Below are positions 34,411-42,990 of a stretch of 64,000 bases of DNA, in pieces. A program made the translations under genes and the position numbers. Every line of letters starts with the position of its first letter. Position 1 is the first letter of the stretch. The stretch is taken from positions 1-64,000 of the forward strand of contig NZ_RHOY01000002.1 in the NCBI RefSeq assembly GCF_003946725.1. Direction: 5' to 3'. The notes under the pieces were generated by a model that made no database searches, was not told the origin of the DNA, and saw only the letters and a program-made list of their open reading frames with translations. This stretch comes from Agrilactobacillus yilanensis (GTDB taxonomy: Bacteria; Bacillota; Bacilli; Lactobacillales; Lactobacillaceae).

Positions 34411-35433
34411 TTAGACCCGTCGATCAGAGACAGAATTCCGGACAATAATCTCCGGTGCGATGATTTTCCGACGGACGGCATCATTTTCTGGTTCATTATC
34501 CAAAAGATCCATTAATTCTTCAATGCCTAATTTGATAATGACATCGGTTGGTTTTCGAACAGTCGTCAGGCCAGGCACAAGGTATTTTGCATAAGCCATA
34601 TCGTCATAGCCGATAAAAGAGATTTCTTCAGGTACTTGGAACCCTAGCTCTTTGCAGGCGTTAATTGCGCCCACCGCCATATCATCATTTTCACAAAAAA
34701 CACAAGTTGGAATGTCACCGGAAGTAAGAATTTGCCGCATGGCCACGTTACCGCTTTTTGGTCGATAATCGCCTCTTTTAATTAGGGCATCATCAATCGT
34801 TAAGTCGTGTTCTTCTAAGGCTGCTTTAAAACCGTTAGTCCGTTGCGTTACAGATTCAAAGAAATCAGGGCCTTGGATAATACCGAATTTTGTATGCCCC
34901 ATACGAATCGCATATTCAGCGATATTCTTAGAACCGATAAAATCATTAATACTGAAGTTAGGGATGTCATTGCGGCTGATATTCCGATTTAAAACAACAA
35001 GTGGGAAGCCTTGGTCCTTAACCCGTTCGATGAATTCGTCATCTAATTTAGATTGACTTAAGACAATAATGCCATCATAGTTATGCCGCAACAAACCTTG
35101 GGCACTAGTGGCGTTACGGGTGCTATTGATTGAGAGATCATAGTCTTTAGATAACGTTGCTCGGGCTTGGCCCACAACATCGGTTAAGAAACTTTCAGAG
35201 GTCCCGGTAGAAAGGTCGGTAAAAAAGATACCCACTAAAAAAGATCGGCGAGTTACTAGACCTTTAGCATTTAAATTGGGAACATAGCCCAAACGTTCAG
35301 CGATTTCAGTGATGCGTTTTTTAGTATCTGGTTTGACTAAGTTGCTGCCATTAAGCGCCCGAGAAACGGTTGTATGGGACACATTGGCCATTTTGGCAAT
35401 AGTTTTAAGTGTTACTTCTTGTTTTGTATCCAT
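34411..35433 (-). CDS. LacI/GalR-family transcriptional regulator
   Basis: 340 aa. The N-terminal LacI helix-turn-helix is VTLKTIAKMANVSHTTVSRALNGS, followed by the hinge LGYVPNLNAKGL and a periplasmic-binding-protein-like sensor domain (GIIVLSQ, GHTKFGIIQGP, FCENDDMAVGA, ISFIGYDDMAY). It is distinct from CcpA in its sensor domain. No sugar genes lie next to it, so its target is open. A cre-type sequence (35505-35518) lies upstream of its promoter region. ATG at 35433. Confidence 0.9.
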   Translation of the reverse strand: MDTKQEVTLKTIAKMANVSHTTVSRALNGSNLVKPDTKKRITEIAERLGYVPNLNAKGLVTRRSFLVGIFFTDLSTGTSESFLTDVVGQARATLSKDYDLSINSTRNATSAQGLLRHNYDGIIVLSQSKLDDEFIERVKDQGFPLVVLNRNISRNDIPNFSINDFIGSKNIAEYAIRMGHTKFGIIQGPDFFESVTQRTNGFKAALEEHDLTIDDALIKRGDYRPKSGNVAMRQILTSGDIPTCVFCENDDMAVGAINACKELGFQVPEEISFIGYDDMAYAKYLVPGLTTVRKPTDVIIKLGIEELMDLLDNEPENDAVRRKIIAPEIIVRNSVSDRRV

Positions 35434-35924
35434 AATTAGACCACCTTTTGGTATGATAATAATATTCGTGCTTGAAATATGTCAATGATTATGCTTGTTA
35501 ATGATGAAAACGTGTTCATTCAAAGGTGAACCAATGTTATATTTTCCGAAAATTAGACCCGTATCTTTTTTGATTAAAAGTTAGATATTCGCTTTATATC
35601 AGCATTTGACAGCAATGACAAGTACCTTAGCCTAAAACTGGATCAGCTGATGATTAAGGATCTAAAAAACACTTCCTGCAATAACTTATCATTTTTTCAC
35701 CAAAATGACAACTATTAACATCTATTGATTTAAAAAGGTCGATTTATATTTAAATGAAGATCTGGTAATTTGATGCTGTTCAGCATTAATTAGCTTTTTA
35801 ATGAACAAAATTAATTACCGAAAATTTGAATGCACAGCATAACATTTGAGCTCAATTTATAATATTAGGTAAAATCCATAATTAAAATTATAATTCCTGT
35901 TTATAATTGTTGAACGATATGTTA
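35434..35924. other. Intergenic region between LacI and DUF2975 genes
   Basis: About 490 bp, AT-rich, with no ORF having a convincing start. It contains a cre-like palindrome TGAAAACGTGTTCA (35505-35518) and a small hairpin ATGCTG..CAGCAT near 35772-35786. Nothing else recognisable was seen. Confidence 0.5.
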
Positions 35925-35941
35925 TTATCGTTTTACGATAA
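35925..35941 (+). promoter_or_regulatory. Palindrome before the DUF2975/HTH pair
   Basis: TTATCG-TTTTA-CGATAA, a perfect 6-5-6 dyad about 36 nt before the first gene. It is a candidate site for the small HTH protein of the same operon. Confidence 0.4.
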
Positions 35942-35976
35942 ATATATATTGTTTTAACTGATAAGGAGTGAAAGAA

Positions 35977-36462
35977 ATGAAACATATTGCGCTTAACTTT
36001 TTAAAATTTGTGCTGATTGTAGTGGCTTTACTTTTAATGATTATTGGGATCTTTGGGGTACCTAGCTTTATTCGCAGTATGCGCATTAATGGGGTTGACT
36101 TTGGTATTTGGCGGCTTATTTTTGGGATAACGATTTATCCAGCGATTCTTTTATTCTTGATGGCTTTGTATCAAGCTTTTCGGTTGTTGGGTTATATCCG
36201 CTGGCAAAAAACGTTCACACAAATGGCGGTGGTCACTTTAAATCATATTAAAAAAGAGACGATGACTGTAACGGGCTTGTTATACGTGGCTTTTTTACCG
36301 GTAGCTTATATGATCGCTGACGATGGGGATGCACCAGGCTTAATCATTTTTGCCTTTTTATTCGCTTCTGCACCGCTGGTGATTGGAATTTTTGCGTATG
36401 TTATGGAAATGTTGCTTAAAGAGGCGATTGCGATCAAAACAGAAAACGAATTGACGGTTTAG
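35977..36462 (+). CDS. DUF2975-type membrane protein
   Basis: 161 aa with four hydrophobic segments and the family's layout of a long cytoplasmic loop before the third span (LGYIRWQKTFTQ). It is nearly always paired with a small Cro/CI-type regulator, as here, where the next gene starts 11 nt later. Role unknown. The ATG at 35977 follows AAGGAGTG; an in-frame GTG at 35968 lies within that site. Confidence 0.82.
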   Translation: MKHIALNFLKFVLIVVALLLMIIGIFGVPSFIRSMRINGVDFGIWRLIFGITIYPAILLFLMALYQAFRLLGYIRWQKTFTQMAVVTLNHIKKETMTVTGLLYVAFLPVAYMIADDGDAPGLIIFAFLFASAPLVIGIFAYVMEMLLKEAIAIKTENELTV

Positions 36463-36473
36463 GAGGAATAGCA

Positions 36474-36695
36474 ATGGCGATTATTGTAGATTTAGATGTA
36501 ATGTTGGCAAAGCGGAAGATGAGTGTCACAGAATTATCTGAAGCGGTGGGCATTACAATGGCCAACGTGTCCATTTTAAAAAATGGGAAAGCCAAAGCCG
36601 TTCGTTTTTCGACTTTGTCAGCTATTTGCCGAATTTTAGACTGCCAGCCTGGTGATATTTTAAGGTATCAACCTGATAATTCAGAAGACGTCTAA
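36474..36695 (+). CDS. Small Cro/CI-type HTH regulator
   Basis: 73 aa single HTH domain: MSVTELSEAVGITMANVSILKNGKAKAVRFSTLSAIC..LDCQPGDIL. This is the YozG-like partner of DUF2975 proteins. It follows GGAGGAATAGC. It probably autoregulates the pair through the upstream palindrome. Confidence 0.88.
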   Translation: MAIIVDLDVMLAKRKMSVTELSEAVGITMANVSILKNGKAKAVRFSTLSAICRILDCQPGDILRYQPDNSEDV

Positions 36696-37005
36696 ATGCA
36701 CGCATTAAAAAAATTAAAACAGAAATTAATGTAAAATTATGTAAAAAATAGCGTTATTTAACAAATTTATTTTAAAATATCGGCTAAATAGGCAAAAATT
36801 TAAAAACAAAATTCACTAATTTAGCATTAATTAATCTCAGTAACGGTTAATAAAAAATTATCAGCAGATTGCGGTAATTATACGATTCTGTACCCATTTA
36901 ATTAATACAGAAAATTGGATAGGTCCAAAAATAAATGAGAATCTAAGGTAAGTCCCTCATGAATTCTAAAGATTAAAGAACAAAAAACGCTATGTTATTT
37001 AAGAT
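36696..37005. other. Intergenic region before the methionine gamma-lyase operon
   Basis: AT-rich, about 310 bp, with no convincing ORF or clear terminator. It should contain the promoter of the downstream operon. Confidence 0.4.
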
Positions 37006-37019
37006 AGAAAGCGTTTACA
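37006..37019 (+). promoter_or_regulatory. cre-like site before the methionine gamma-lyase operon
   Basis: AGAAAGCGTTTACA matches the cre consensus TGNAANCGNWNNCA (recalled) at all but the first base. It lies 75 nt before the gamma-lyase start, consistent with carbon catabolite control by CcpA. Confidence 0.55.
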
Positions 37020-37093
37020 CGAACGATTTCGCAGTGTAATATAACAGGCGTACAAAGCAACACAAACTAAAATTTGTGAGAGGATGGTTTATT

Positions 37094-38275
37094 ATGAACA
37101 AGGAATATGGTTTTGCAACAAAACAAATTCACGGGGGACACACGAAGAACTTACCAGGTGCTTTGACCAGCCCAATTTATCAATCATCCACTTTTGTTTT
37201 TGATAGTGCCCAACAAGGGGCTAAGCGATTTGCTGGCGAAGAAGATGGCTTTATTTATACACGTCTAGGTAATCCAACGGAAATGGAACTTGAAGAGAAA
37301 TTAGCGGGTCTGGATAATGCGGAAGCTGGCGTTGTAACGGCTTCAGGGATGGGCGCAATTAGTTCTACAATGCATACTTTCTTAAAGGCCGGCGACCATA
37401 TGATTGCTTCTAAAGTTGTTTATGGCTGTACACACTCGTTATTTGACGAAGGCTTGCGGCGCTATGATGTGGATGTGACCTTTGTAGATACAACGGATAC
37501 AGCAGCGATTGAAGCAAATATTAAAGAAAATACAAGACTGATTTACATAGAAACACCAGCGAATCCAACTTTAGATATTTCAGATATTGGCGCGATTGCC
37601 AAAATCGCTAAAGCGCATGACTGCTTGTTTGTTGTGGACAATACATTTTGTACCCCATACATTCAACGACCAATTGATTTAGGCGCTGATTTAGTGGTTT
37701 ATTCAGCAACGAAGTATTTGAATGGTCATGGGGATGTGGTAGCTGGTGCAGTTACTGGCCGTAAAGAATTGATTGATCAGATTCATATGGTGGGTATGAA
37801 AGATATGACGGGTTCAATTATTTCACCATTTGATGCCTTTTTAGTAAGTCGTGGGTTGAAGACGTTAGATATCCGGATGGAAAAACATGTGCAAAATGCC
37901 AAGAAGGTTGTCGCCTTTTTGGATGGGCATCCTAAGATTAGCAAAGTTTATTATCCAGGGCTCGAGAGTTTTAAAGGCCATGAAGTTGCTAAAAGACAAA
38001 TGAACTTACCTGGGGCAATGATCTCATTTGAACTAAAAGACGGCCGAGCTGCCGGTGAAAAATTAATGGATGCGGTTGAATTATTGACACTTGCTGTAAG
38101 TTTAGGTGATGCAGAAACATTGATTGAACATCCTGCCAGCATGACACATGCGACTTATTCACCAGAAGCGCTACAAAAAGCGGGTATTTCTGAAGGTTTA
38201 GTCCGGTTATCAATTGGCTTAGAAGATGCCAAAGATCTGATTAATGATTTAGATCAAGCTTTAGCGCAACTTTAA
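37094..38275 (+). CDS. Methionine gamma-lyase-like PLP enzyme
   Basis: 393 aa Cys/Met-metabolism PLP enzyme. PLP Lys207 lies in SATKYLNGHGD. The active-site loop reads VYGCTHSLF with Cys112, the position where methionine gamma-lyases carry the Cys that other family members lack. SPIYQSSTFVF, YTRLGNPT and ASGMGAIS are shared family motifs. The expected reaction is methionine to methanethiol, ammonia and 2-ketobutyrate. Cystathionine gamma-lyase or gamma-synthase is the alternative. ATG at 37094 after GAGAGGATGG. Followed by a transporter and a 2-hydroxyacid dehydrogenase in one apparent operon. Confidence 0.85.
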   Translation: MNKEYGFATKQIHGGHTKNLPGALTSPIYQSSTFVFDSAQQGAKRFAGEEDGFIYTRLGNPTEMELEEKLAGLDNAEAGVVTASGMGAISSTMHTFLKAGDHMIASKVVYGCTHSLFDEGLRRYDVDVTFVDTTDTAAIEANIKENTRLIYIETPANPTLDISDIGAIAKIAKAHDCLFVVDNTFCTPYIQRPIDLGADLVVYSATKYLNGHGDVVAGAVTGRKELIDQIHMVGMKDMTGSIISPFDAFLVSRGLKTLDIRMEKHVQNAKKVVAFLDGHPKISKVYYPGLESFKGHEVAKRQMNLPGAMISFELKDGRAAGEKLMDAVELLTLAVSLGDAETLIEHPASMTHATYSPEALQKAGISEGLVRLSIGLEDAKDLINDLDQALAQL

Positions 38276-38310
38276 GTGAGTTGCGATGATCTAAGAAAGT
38301 AGGCAAGTTT

Positions 38311-39666
38311 ATGAAAAAGCAGGCGAATACGGATGAAGGCAATTTCATAGGGTTATTACCGCTCATTTTCTTCTTGGTTATTTATATTAGCTCGGGGTTA
38401 ATTACTAAAAATTTTGACTCGTTACCTTTATTAGTAGCGATGATTATTGCATGTATGATTGCGTTTGCTTTAAAAGGCGATAATAAAGATGATAAATTTT
38501 CGGACAAATTGGTGGTCTTTTGTAAGGGGGCCGGCCAAGAAACGATGATTTTGATGATCGTGATCTTCATGCTAGCTGGTGCTTTTTACTATGTTACTAA
38601 GTCTATGCATGCAGTGGATGCGGTGACGAATATTGGTTTGACTTTTTTGCCCAGTAGTTTTTTAATCCCAGGTATTTTTGTTTTAGGCTGTGTTATCAGT
38701 TTTGCCATGGGGACGTCAATGGGGACGGTAGCAGCGTTGATGCCGATTGCGGCAAATATTGGGCAGATGGCAGATATTAGTTTGCCGCTGTTAGCAGGGG
38801 TCGTTGTTGGTGGCGCTATGTTCGGGGATGATTTATCTTTGATCTCAGCTTCAGCGATTATCTCAGCGAAAACACAGGATGTTACGATTTTTGAAAAATT
38901 CAAAACAAATGCGATTATCGTTGTGCCGGCTTTTGTATTAACAACGTTTTTGCTGACGTTTGTACAAGTCGGTAATGTGGATATTTTGAGCTTGGGGGCA
39001 ATTAATTGGGTTAAAATATTGCCGTATGTTATTGTTATTGTGGCTTCCTTTATGAATATTAATGTGCTGATTGTCTTGATTTTGGGCATCGTTTCTGCGG
39101 TGGTCATTGGCTTGATTTATGGCGATTTCACGTTGATCCAGGCGATGAACTCGATTCATAAAGGGATGTTGTCGATGGCAGATGTTTCCTTTATTTCAAT
39201 TGTCGTTGGGGGCCTGGCTCAGTTAATGCATCATATGGGTGGCATCCAATGGCTGTTGGCTAAAATCACTAAGCGGGCGAATGGTCCGGTAGGTGGGAAA
39301 TTTTCCATTGCTTTCTTGATCTTACTATTGGATTTAATTACGACTAATAATACAGTTTCGATCATGATTGCTGGTCCAATTGCCAAAGACTTAGCAAAGA
39401 CTTATGACATTTCACCTTCTTATACGGCCAGTATTTTAGATATTTTCTCTTGTGTTGGCCAAGGGATTATCCCATATGGGGCGCAGTTATTATTAGCGTC
39501 TTCGATTGTTGGTATTTCAGCGGCGTCAATTGTGCCGTATAGCTGGTATTGTATGGTACTGTTTGTTGTTTCCGTTATTTTCTTATTGACTAAGTTTTCG
39601 CCAAAGGAAAAGCGACCGGGTACAAAAAACGAAATCTTGGAACCGCAAAAATCGATTGGCAGTTAA
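38311..39666 (+). CDS. NhaC-family Na+/H+ antiporter-type transporter
   Basis: 451 aa with about eleven hydrophobic segments. Family features include GAFYYVTKSMHAVDAV, FAMGTSMGTVAALMPIA, GGAMFGDDLSLISASAI and LDLITTNNTVSIMIAGP. NhaC homologs include sodium/proton antiporters and exchangers of organic acids such as malate/lactate (MleN). Placed 35 nt after methionine gamma-lyase and 27 nt before a hydroxyacid dehydrogenase, it may exchange methionine or a 2-hydroxyacid product; that is inference. Confidence 0.85.
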   Translation: MKKQANTDEGNFIGLLPLIFFLVIYISSGLITKNFDSLPLLVAMIIACMIAFALKGDNKDDKFSDKLVVFCKGAGQETMILMIVIFMLAGAFYYVTKSMHAVDAVTNIGLTFLPSSFLIPGIFVLGCVISFAMGTSMGTVAALMPIAANIGQMADISLPLLAGVVVGGAMFGDDLSLISASAIISAKTQDVTIFEKFKTNAIIVVPAFVLTTFLLTFVQVGNVDILSLGAINWVKILPYVIVIVASFMNINVLIVLILGIVSAVVIGLIYGDFTLIQAMNSIHKGMLSMADVSFISIVVGGLAQLMHHMGGIQWLLAKITKRANGPVGGKFSIAFLILLLDLITTNNTVSIMIAGPIAKDLAKTYDISPSYTASILDIFSCVGQGIIPYGAQLLLASSIVGISAASIVPYSWYCMVLFVVSVIFLLTKFSPKEKRPGTKNEILEPQKSIGS

Positions 39667-39693
39667 ACTATTATGGATTTGGAGCGTTAAACT

Positions 39694-40617
39694 ATGAAAA
39701 AAGTTGCAGTTATCGGGATTGGCCATGTGGGAAGCACGGTTGCCTACACGTTGATTACCCGTCAGTTATGTGACACTTTAGTATTGTTTGATAAGAATGA
39801 AGCTTTGGTTGCCGCAGAAAAAAATGATTTGACTGATGGCCAAGTTGGCCGTAAGGGTCAAGTTAAAGTGATTGCCTCCGATTTAAGTCAGTTGGCCGAT
39901 TGTGATTTAGTTATTTTTTCAGCAGGCGACATTTCTATTTTGCAACATAGCAATGATCGTTTTGATGAACTGAAATATACACGAACGACCGTGGAAGAAT
40001 GGGCACCTAAATTGAAGGCAGCGGACTTTAAAGGTGTGTTGTTGAATATTACAAATCCATGTGATGTCATTACGCAGTATTTCCAAGAATTAACTGGTTT
40101 TCCGAAGCATCGGGTGATCGGCACGGGCACAACGCTAGATACTGCTCGAATGCAAGTGGCTGTGGGACAGCAGTTTAATGTGGATCCCAATACGGTTCAT
40201 GGCTATGTGTTAGGCGAACATGGTAACTCACAATTTGTGGCTTGGTCTAGTGTGCGTTTGACAGATCAAGCGTTAACCGAGGTTTTGACGCCAGCGCAGT
40301 TGCAAGCTTTCGCAGATGGGGCCAAACAAAGTGCTTGGGATACGATTGGCGGTAAAGGCTATACATCTTATGGTATTGCCAATCAGGCTAATATTTGTGC
40401 AGAGGCTATTTTAAAAGATACGCGGCAGATTTTGCCAGTGTCTAATTATAGTGAAGCGGCTAATTGTTATGTGGGTCATCCAGCTGTTGTTACAGCAACT
40501 GGTGTCCGGGAAGACTATCATGTTGCTTTAAATGATCAAGAACAACATAATTGGGAAAGCTCTGCGGCTAAGGTCAAAGAGATGTATGCCAGTTTGAAGG
40601 AACCAGTTATGGAATAG
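39694..40617 (+). CDS. hicD: L-2-hydroxyisocaproate-type dehydrogenase
   Basis: 307 aa lactate/malate-dehydrogenase-fold enzyme. The NAD site is IGIGHVGSTVA, and catalytic His176 lies in LGEHGNSQFVAWS. The stretches DRFDELK, GFPKHRVIGTGTTLDTARMQ and GKGYTSYG closely match what I recall of Lactobacillus L-HicDH. Those enzymes reduce 2-keto acids with longer side chains than pyruvate. Next to methionine gamma-lyase, 2-ketobutyrate is a natural substrate, giving 2-hydroxybutyrate and regenerating NAD. ATG after TTTGGAGCG; last gene of the operon. Confidence 0.9.
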   Translation: MKKVAVIGIGHVGSTVAYTLITRQLCDTLVLFDKNEALVAAEKNDLTDGQVGRKGQVKVIASDLSQLADCDLVIFSAGDISILQHSNDRFDELKYTRTTVEEWAPKLKAADFKGVLLNITNPCDVITQYFQELTGFPKHRVIGTGTTLDTARMQVAVGQQFNVDPNTVHGYVLGEHGNSQFVAWSSVRLTDQALTEVLTPAQLQAFADGAKQSAWDTIGGKGYTSYGIANQANICAEAILKDTRQILPVSNYSEAANCYVGHPAVVTATGVREDYHVALNDQEQHNWESSAAKVKEMYASLKEPVME

Positions 40618-40635
40618 ATTATTAATTTGATCGGA

Positions 40636-40674
40636 GACTGAGTTGAAAGGGAACTTTTGACTTGGTCTTTTTTT
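40636..40674 (+). terminator. Terminator of the methionine catabolic operon
   Basis: GACTGAGTTGAAAG pairs with CTTTTGACTTGGTC (with G-U pairs), followed by seven Ts. Confidence 0.75.
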
Positions 40675-40742
40675 ATGGTCATTGATATGTTTGACTTGTG
40701 AGCGAAAACCGCTCACGGCAGTTTGATTTAGGTTGGGATTCT

Positions 40743-40987
40743 AAAACGCGTTCAGGGGCACTGACTTCTCACCTAACTACGCCTTACTCACAAGCCAAGT
40801 TCGGGCTTATATCGTAAGGCTAGGTTAGTGCTCGAGGCTTTCCCGCTCTAGTTCTCGCTCTGGGTCTTAAACGCGTTCACTAGAGCAAAGCTCTCACCTA
40901 ACTACGCCTTACTTACAAGCCAAGTTCGGGCTTATATCGTAAGACTAGGTTAGTGCTCGAGGCTTTCCCGCTCTAGCTCACGCTCTG
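40743..40987. repeat. Hairpin repeat, tandem copies D and E
   Basis: Two copies (about 40743-40861 and 40867-40987). In copy E the outer arm is CTAGAGC pairing with GCTCTAG, where copies A and C have CTGGAGC/GCTCCAG: a G-C to A-T compensating change. The inner arm ATAAC/GTTAT of copy A is CTAAC/GTTAG here. Copy D has a mismatched 5' outer arm (CAGGGGCACTGACTT), so it looks chimaeric. Confidence 0.85.
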
Positions 40988-41026
40988 GGTCTTAGGTCTG
41001 ATTTTTTAAATTTATGGGATATAGTA

Positions 41027-41056
41027 TTGACCTTCATATTATATGACGTATAATAT
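41027..41056 (+). promoter_or_regulatory. Promoter and PadR operator
   Basis: TTGACC (41027-41032), 16 nt, then TATAAT (41049-41054). The perfect dyad ATATTATA-TGACG-TATAATAT (41036-41056) overlaps the -10, fitting autorepression by the PadR protein. Confidence 0.75.
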
Positions 41057-41087
41057 AGTTTGATAAATGATGTGAAAGGAGTATCCC

Positions 41088-41432
41088 ATGAGTATTCAAA
41101 TTAGTACGGAGCTATTGGATGGGGTTGTATTAGCGATTTTACGTCAAGAAGATATGTACGGTTATGCATTAACGCAGCGAATTCAAGAATCTTTGACTTT
41201 GTCACCGTCAACGCTGTATCCGGTGTTGCGACGTCTAAAGGCACAACACTGGTTAATCACTTACGATAAACCCTTTCAGGGCCGTAATCGTCGCTATTAT
41301 CAAATTACACCGGCAGGACTGCAACAACTTGAAATAATTACACGGGAATGGGCTGGTTATAAACAGCGCTTAAATTACTTTTTTGAGCAGCCAGCACTAC
41401 CTACGACTATGGAGGTAAATGATGACAATTGA
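41088..41432 (+). CDS. PadR-family regulator
   Basis: 114 aa PadR winged-helix (LDGVVLAILRQEDMYGYALTQRI...LSPSTLYPVLRRLKAQHWL...RRYYQITPAGLQQL). First gene of a PadR-DUF1700-DUF4097 operon, the arrangement seen in many Firmicutes for envelope-stress or antimicrobial response. ATG after GTGAAAGGAG. Its stop overlaps the start of the next gene. Confidence 0.92.
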   Translation: MSIQISTELLDGVVLAILRQEDMYGYALTQRIQESLTLSPSTLYPVLRRLKAQHWLITYDKPFQGRNRRYYQITPAGLQQLEIITREWAGYKQRLNYFFEQPALPTTMEVNDDN

Positions 41433-42057
41433 AGCCTATTTAGATGAACTTCAGCGACAATTGGCACCTTTAGATGAAGATGAGCAAGCCGATGTTTTAG
41501 ACTTTTACTTAGAATACATCGAGGATGCCAAGTTAACGACGGATGCTGAAGTTATTGCAAAGTTAGGAACACCACGGCAGTTAGCTCGTAAAATTTTAGC
41601 AGATCATTCTATTAAACAAAATGAAATTAATTCAGAATCTGGTAGACAGGTAACGCCAAAATCAAATATCTCAATGATTTGGGTAATTATTTTAGCGATT
41701 TTATCGACACCGGTGACAATCCCTATAAGTATCGTCATTTTATTGGTATTATTTGCATTTGTCATAACAGCTGTTATTATTATTGGTTCGATTTTAGCAA
41801 CTCTAGCAGCACTTATCATCGGCGGTATTGTCTTGAGTGCTTTTTGCTTCTATATTGGTCTAGGTTTAATCTTGACCCACTTCTTTGTCGGTTTAAGTTA
41901 TATGGGGCTGGGCTTAGTCGGTGTAGGGATTGTGTTTATCTTAATCCCGTTCATTCGTTTGATGGCTAAGGTTTTATTTCAAGCGATGGGCAACTTCTTT
42001 AGATATATCTACACTAAGTTTAATGACCGTCGAAATCGTCGACAGGGGGTGGCCTAA
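41422..42057 (+). CDS. DUF1700-type membrane protein
   Basis: 211 aa. The cytoplasmic N-terminal region (about 1-70) has the family signature MTIEAYLDELQRQL..LDEDEQADVLDFYLEYIEDA, followed by about four hydrophobic segments (about 85-195) and a basic C terminus. It likely acts with the DUF4097 protein encoded next. The second of two adjacent ATGs (41422) is chosen for better distance from GGAGG. Translationally coupled to padR. Confidence 0.88.
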   Translation: MTIEAYLDELQRQLAPLDEDEQADVLDFYLEYIEDAKLTTDAEVIAKLGTPRQLARKILADHSIKQNEINSESGRQVTPKSNISMIWVIILAILSTPVTIPISIVILLVLFAFVITAVIIIGSILATLAALIIGGIVLSAFCFYIGLGLILTHFFVGLSYMGLGLVGVGIVFILIPFIRLMAKVLFQAMGNFFRYIYTKFNDRRNRRQGVA

Positions 42058-42059
42058 TC

Positions 42060-42953
42060 ATGAAACGTTTAGCTAAAGTAGGCGCTTTTGTGTTATTAGT
42101 CGGTATTTTCTTCAGTTTAGTTGGTTTTTCTAAAAAGGGGTTTCAAGATGTGGCGCTAGTTTCAGGTAAACCTAAAGTCATTGACCAGCAGAATAACACT
42201 AAGACAAAAACGTTACCTGCGTTTAAAAATATTCAATTAGATACAAGTGATTATTTAGTCAAAATCAAATCTGGTACGCGTTATCAAGTTAAGGTCAGCG
42301 GTGTAGATGCCACTTTGGCAACAACTAAAGTAACTAATGGTACATTGAGTGTAAAACAGCCCGCACGAACGACTTGGCCGGTGATTAGTTTCCATACTAA
42401 TGATGAACCAGAAATCGAGATCACGGTACCTAAGACGGCTAAATTAACGGCGATTCAAAGTAGAAATAATGGTGGTTTACACTTAGCACAGGTGACTGTG
42501 AATAAGCTAATTGTAGATACGCGAAATAGTAATATTCGGATTTTTGATTCTAAGTTAACTGACAGCATTTCAATTTATACAACTAACGGGGATATTCAAG
42601 TTGAAAATAGTCAGCTGAACAATCCAATTATGACGGCAGACAGCGGCGATATTTCGTTAAAATTTGATACATTAACCGCAGGTACATTTAAGCTAAAAAA
42701 TGGTGATTTTGAAGCGACAAATACAAGAACAACCGGTGTGACGACAATTACCAATCAAAGCGGTGATAATGAAATCAAAAATGCGGATAGGGCTATCGGT
42801 TATATTGTGAAGACGCAAGATGGTGATAATCAGCTTTTTGATCAAAAAACAGACGATGACGATTCAGATAATCCGGAGACTTTACAACATAATGAAACAG
42901 CAGCGGATAGAATTGAATTGACGAATACGTTTGGAGATAATATAATCTGGTAA
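42060..42953 (+). CDS. DUF4097-type beta-helix surface protein
   Basis: 297 aa. An N-terminal membrane anchor/signal (about 5-25) precedes a repetitive beta-solenoid with DUF4097 features (FKNIQLDTSDYLVKIKSG, VPKTAKLTAIQSRNNGGLHL, TTNGDIQVENS, ADSGDISLKF). It is extracytoplasmic, and the C terminus is Asp-rich. Starts 2 nt after the DUF1700 stop. Usually a partner of PadR/DUF1700 systems; the biochemical role is not settled. Confidence 0.85.
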   Translation: MKRLAKVGAFVLLVGIFFSLVGFSKKGFQDVALVSGKPKVIDQQNNTKTKTLPAFKNIQLDTSDYLVKIKSGTRYQVKVSGVDATLATTKVTNGTLSVKQPARTTWPVISFHTNDEPEIEITVPKTAKLTAIQSRNNGGLHLAQVTVNKLIVDTRNSNIRIFDSKLTDSISIYTTNGDIQVENSQLNNPIMTADSGDISLKFDTLTAGTFKLKNGDFEATNTRTTGVTTITNQSGDNEIKNADRAIGYIVKTQDGDNQLFDQKTDDDDSDNPETLQHNETAADRIELTNTFGDNIIW

Positions 42954-42990
42954 GCAACAGAACAATGATGAATAGAAAGTAGGTCCTGTA

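Noticed and set aside
38589-39107. 172-residue open frame opposite the NhaC-type gene
   Set aside because: Antisense shadow of a membrane protein gene with no ribosome site; composition is explained by the opposite frame.
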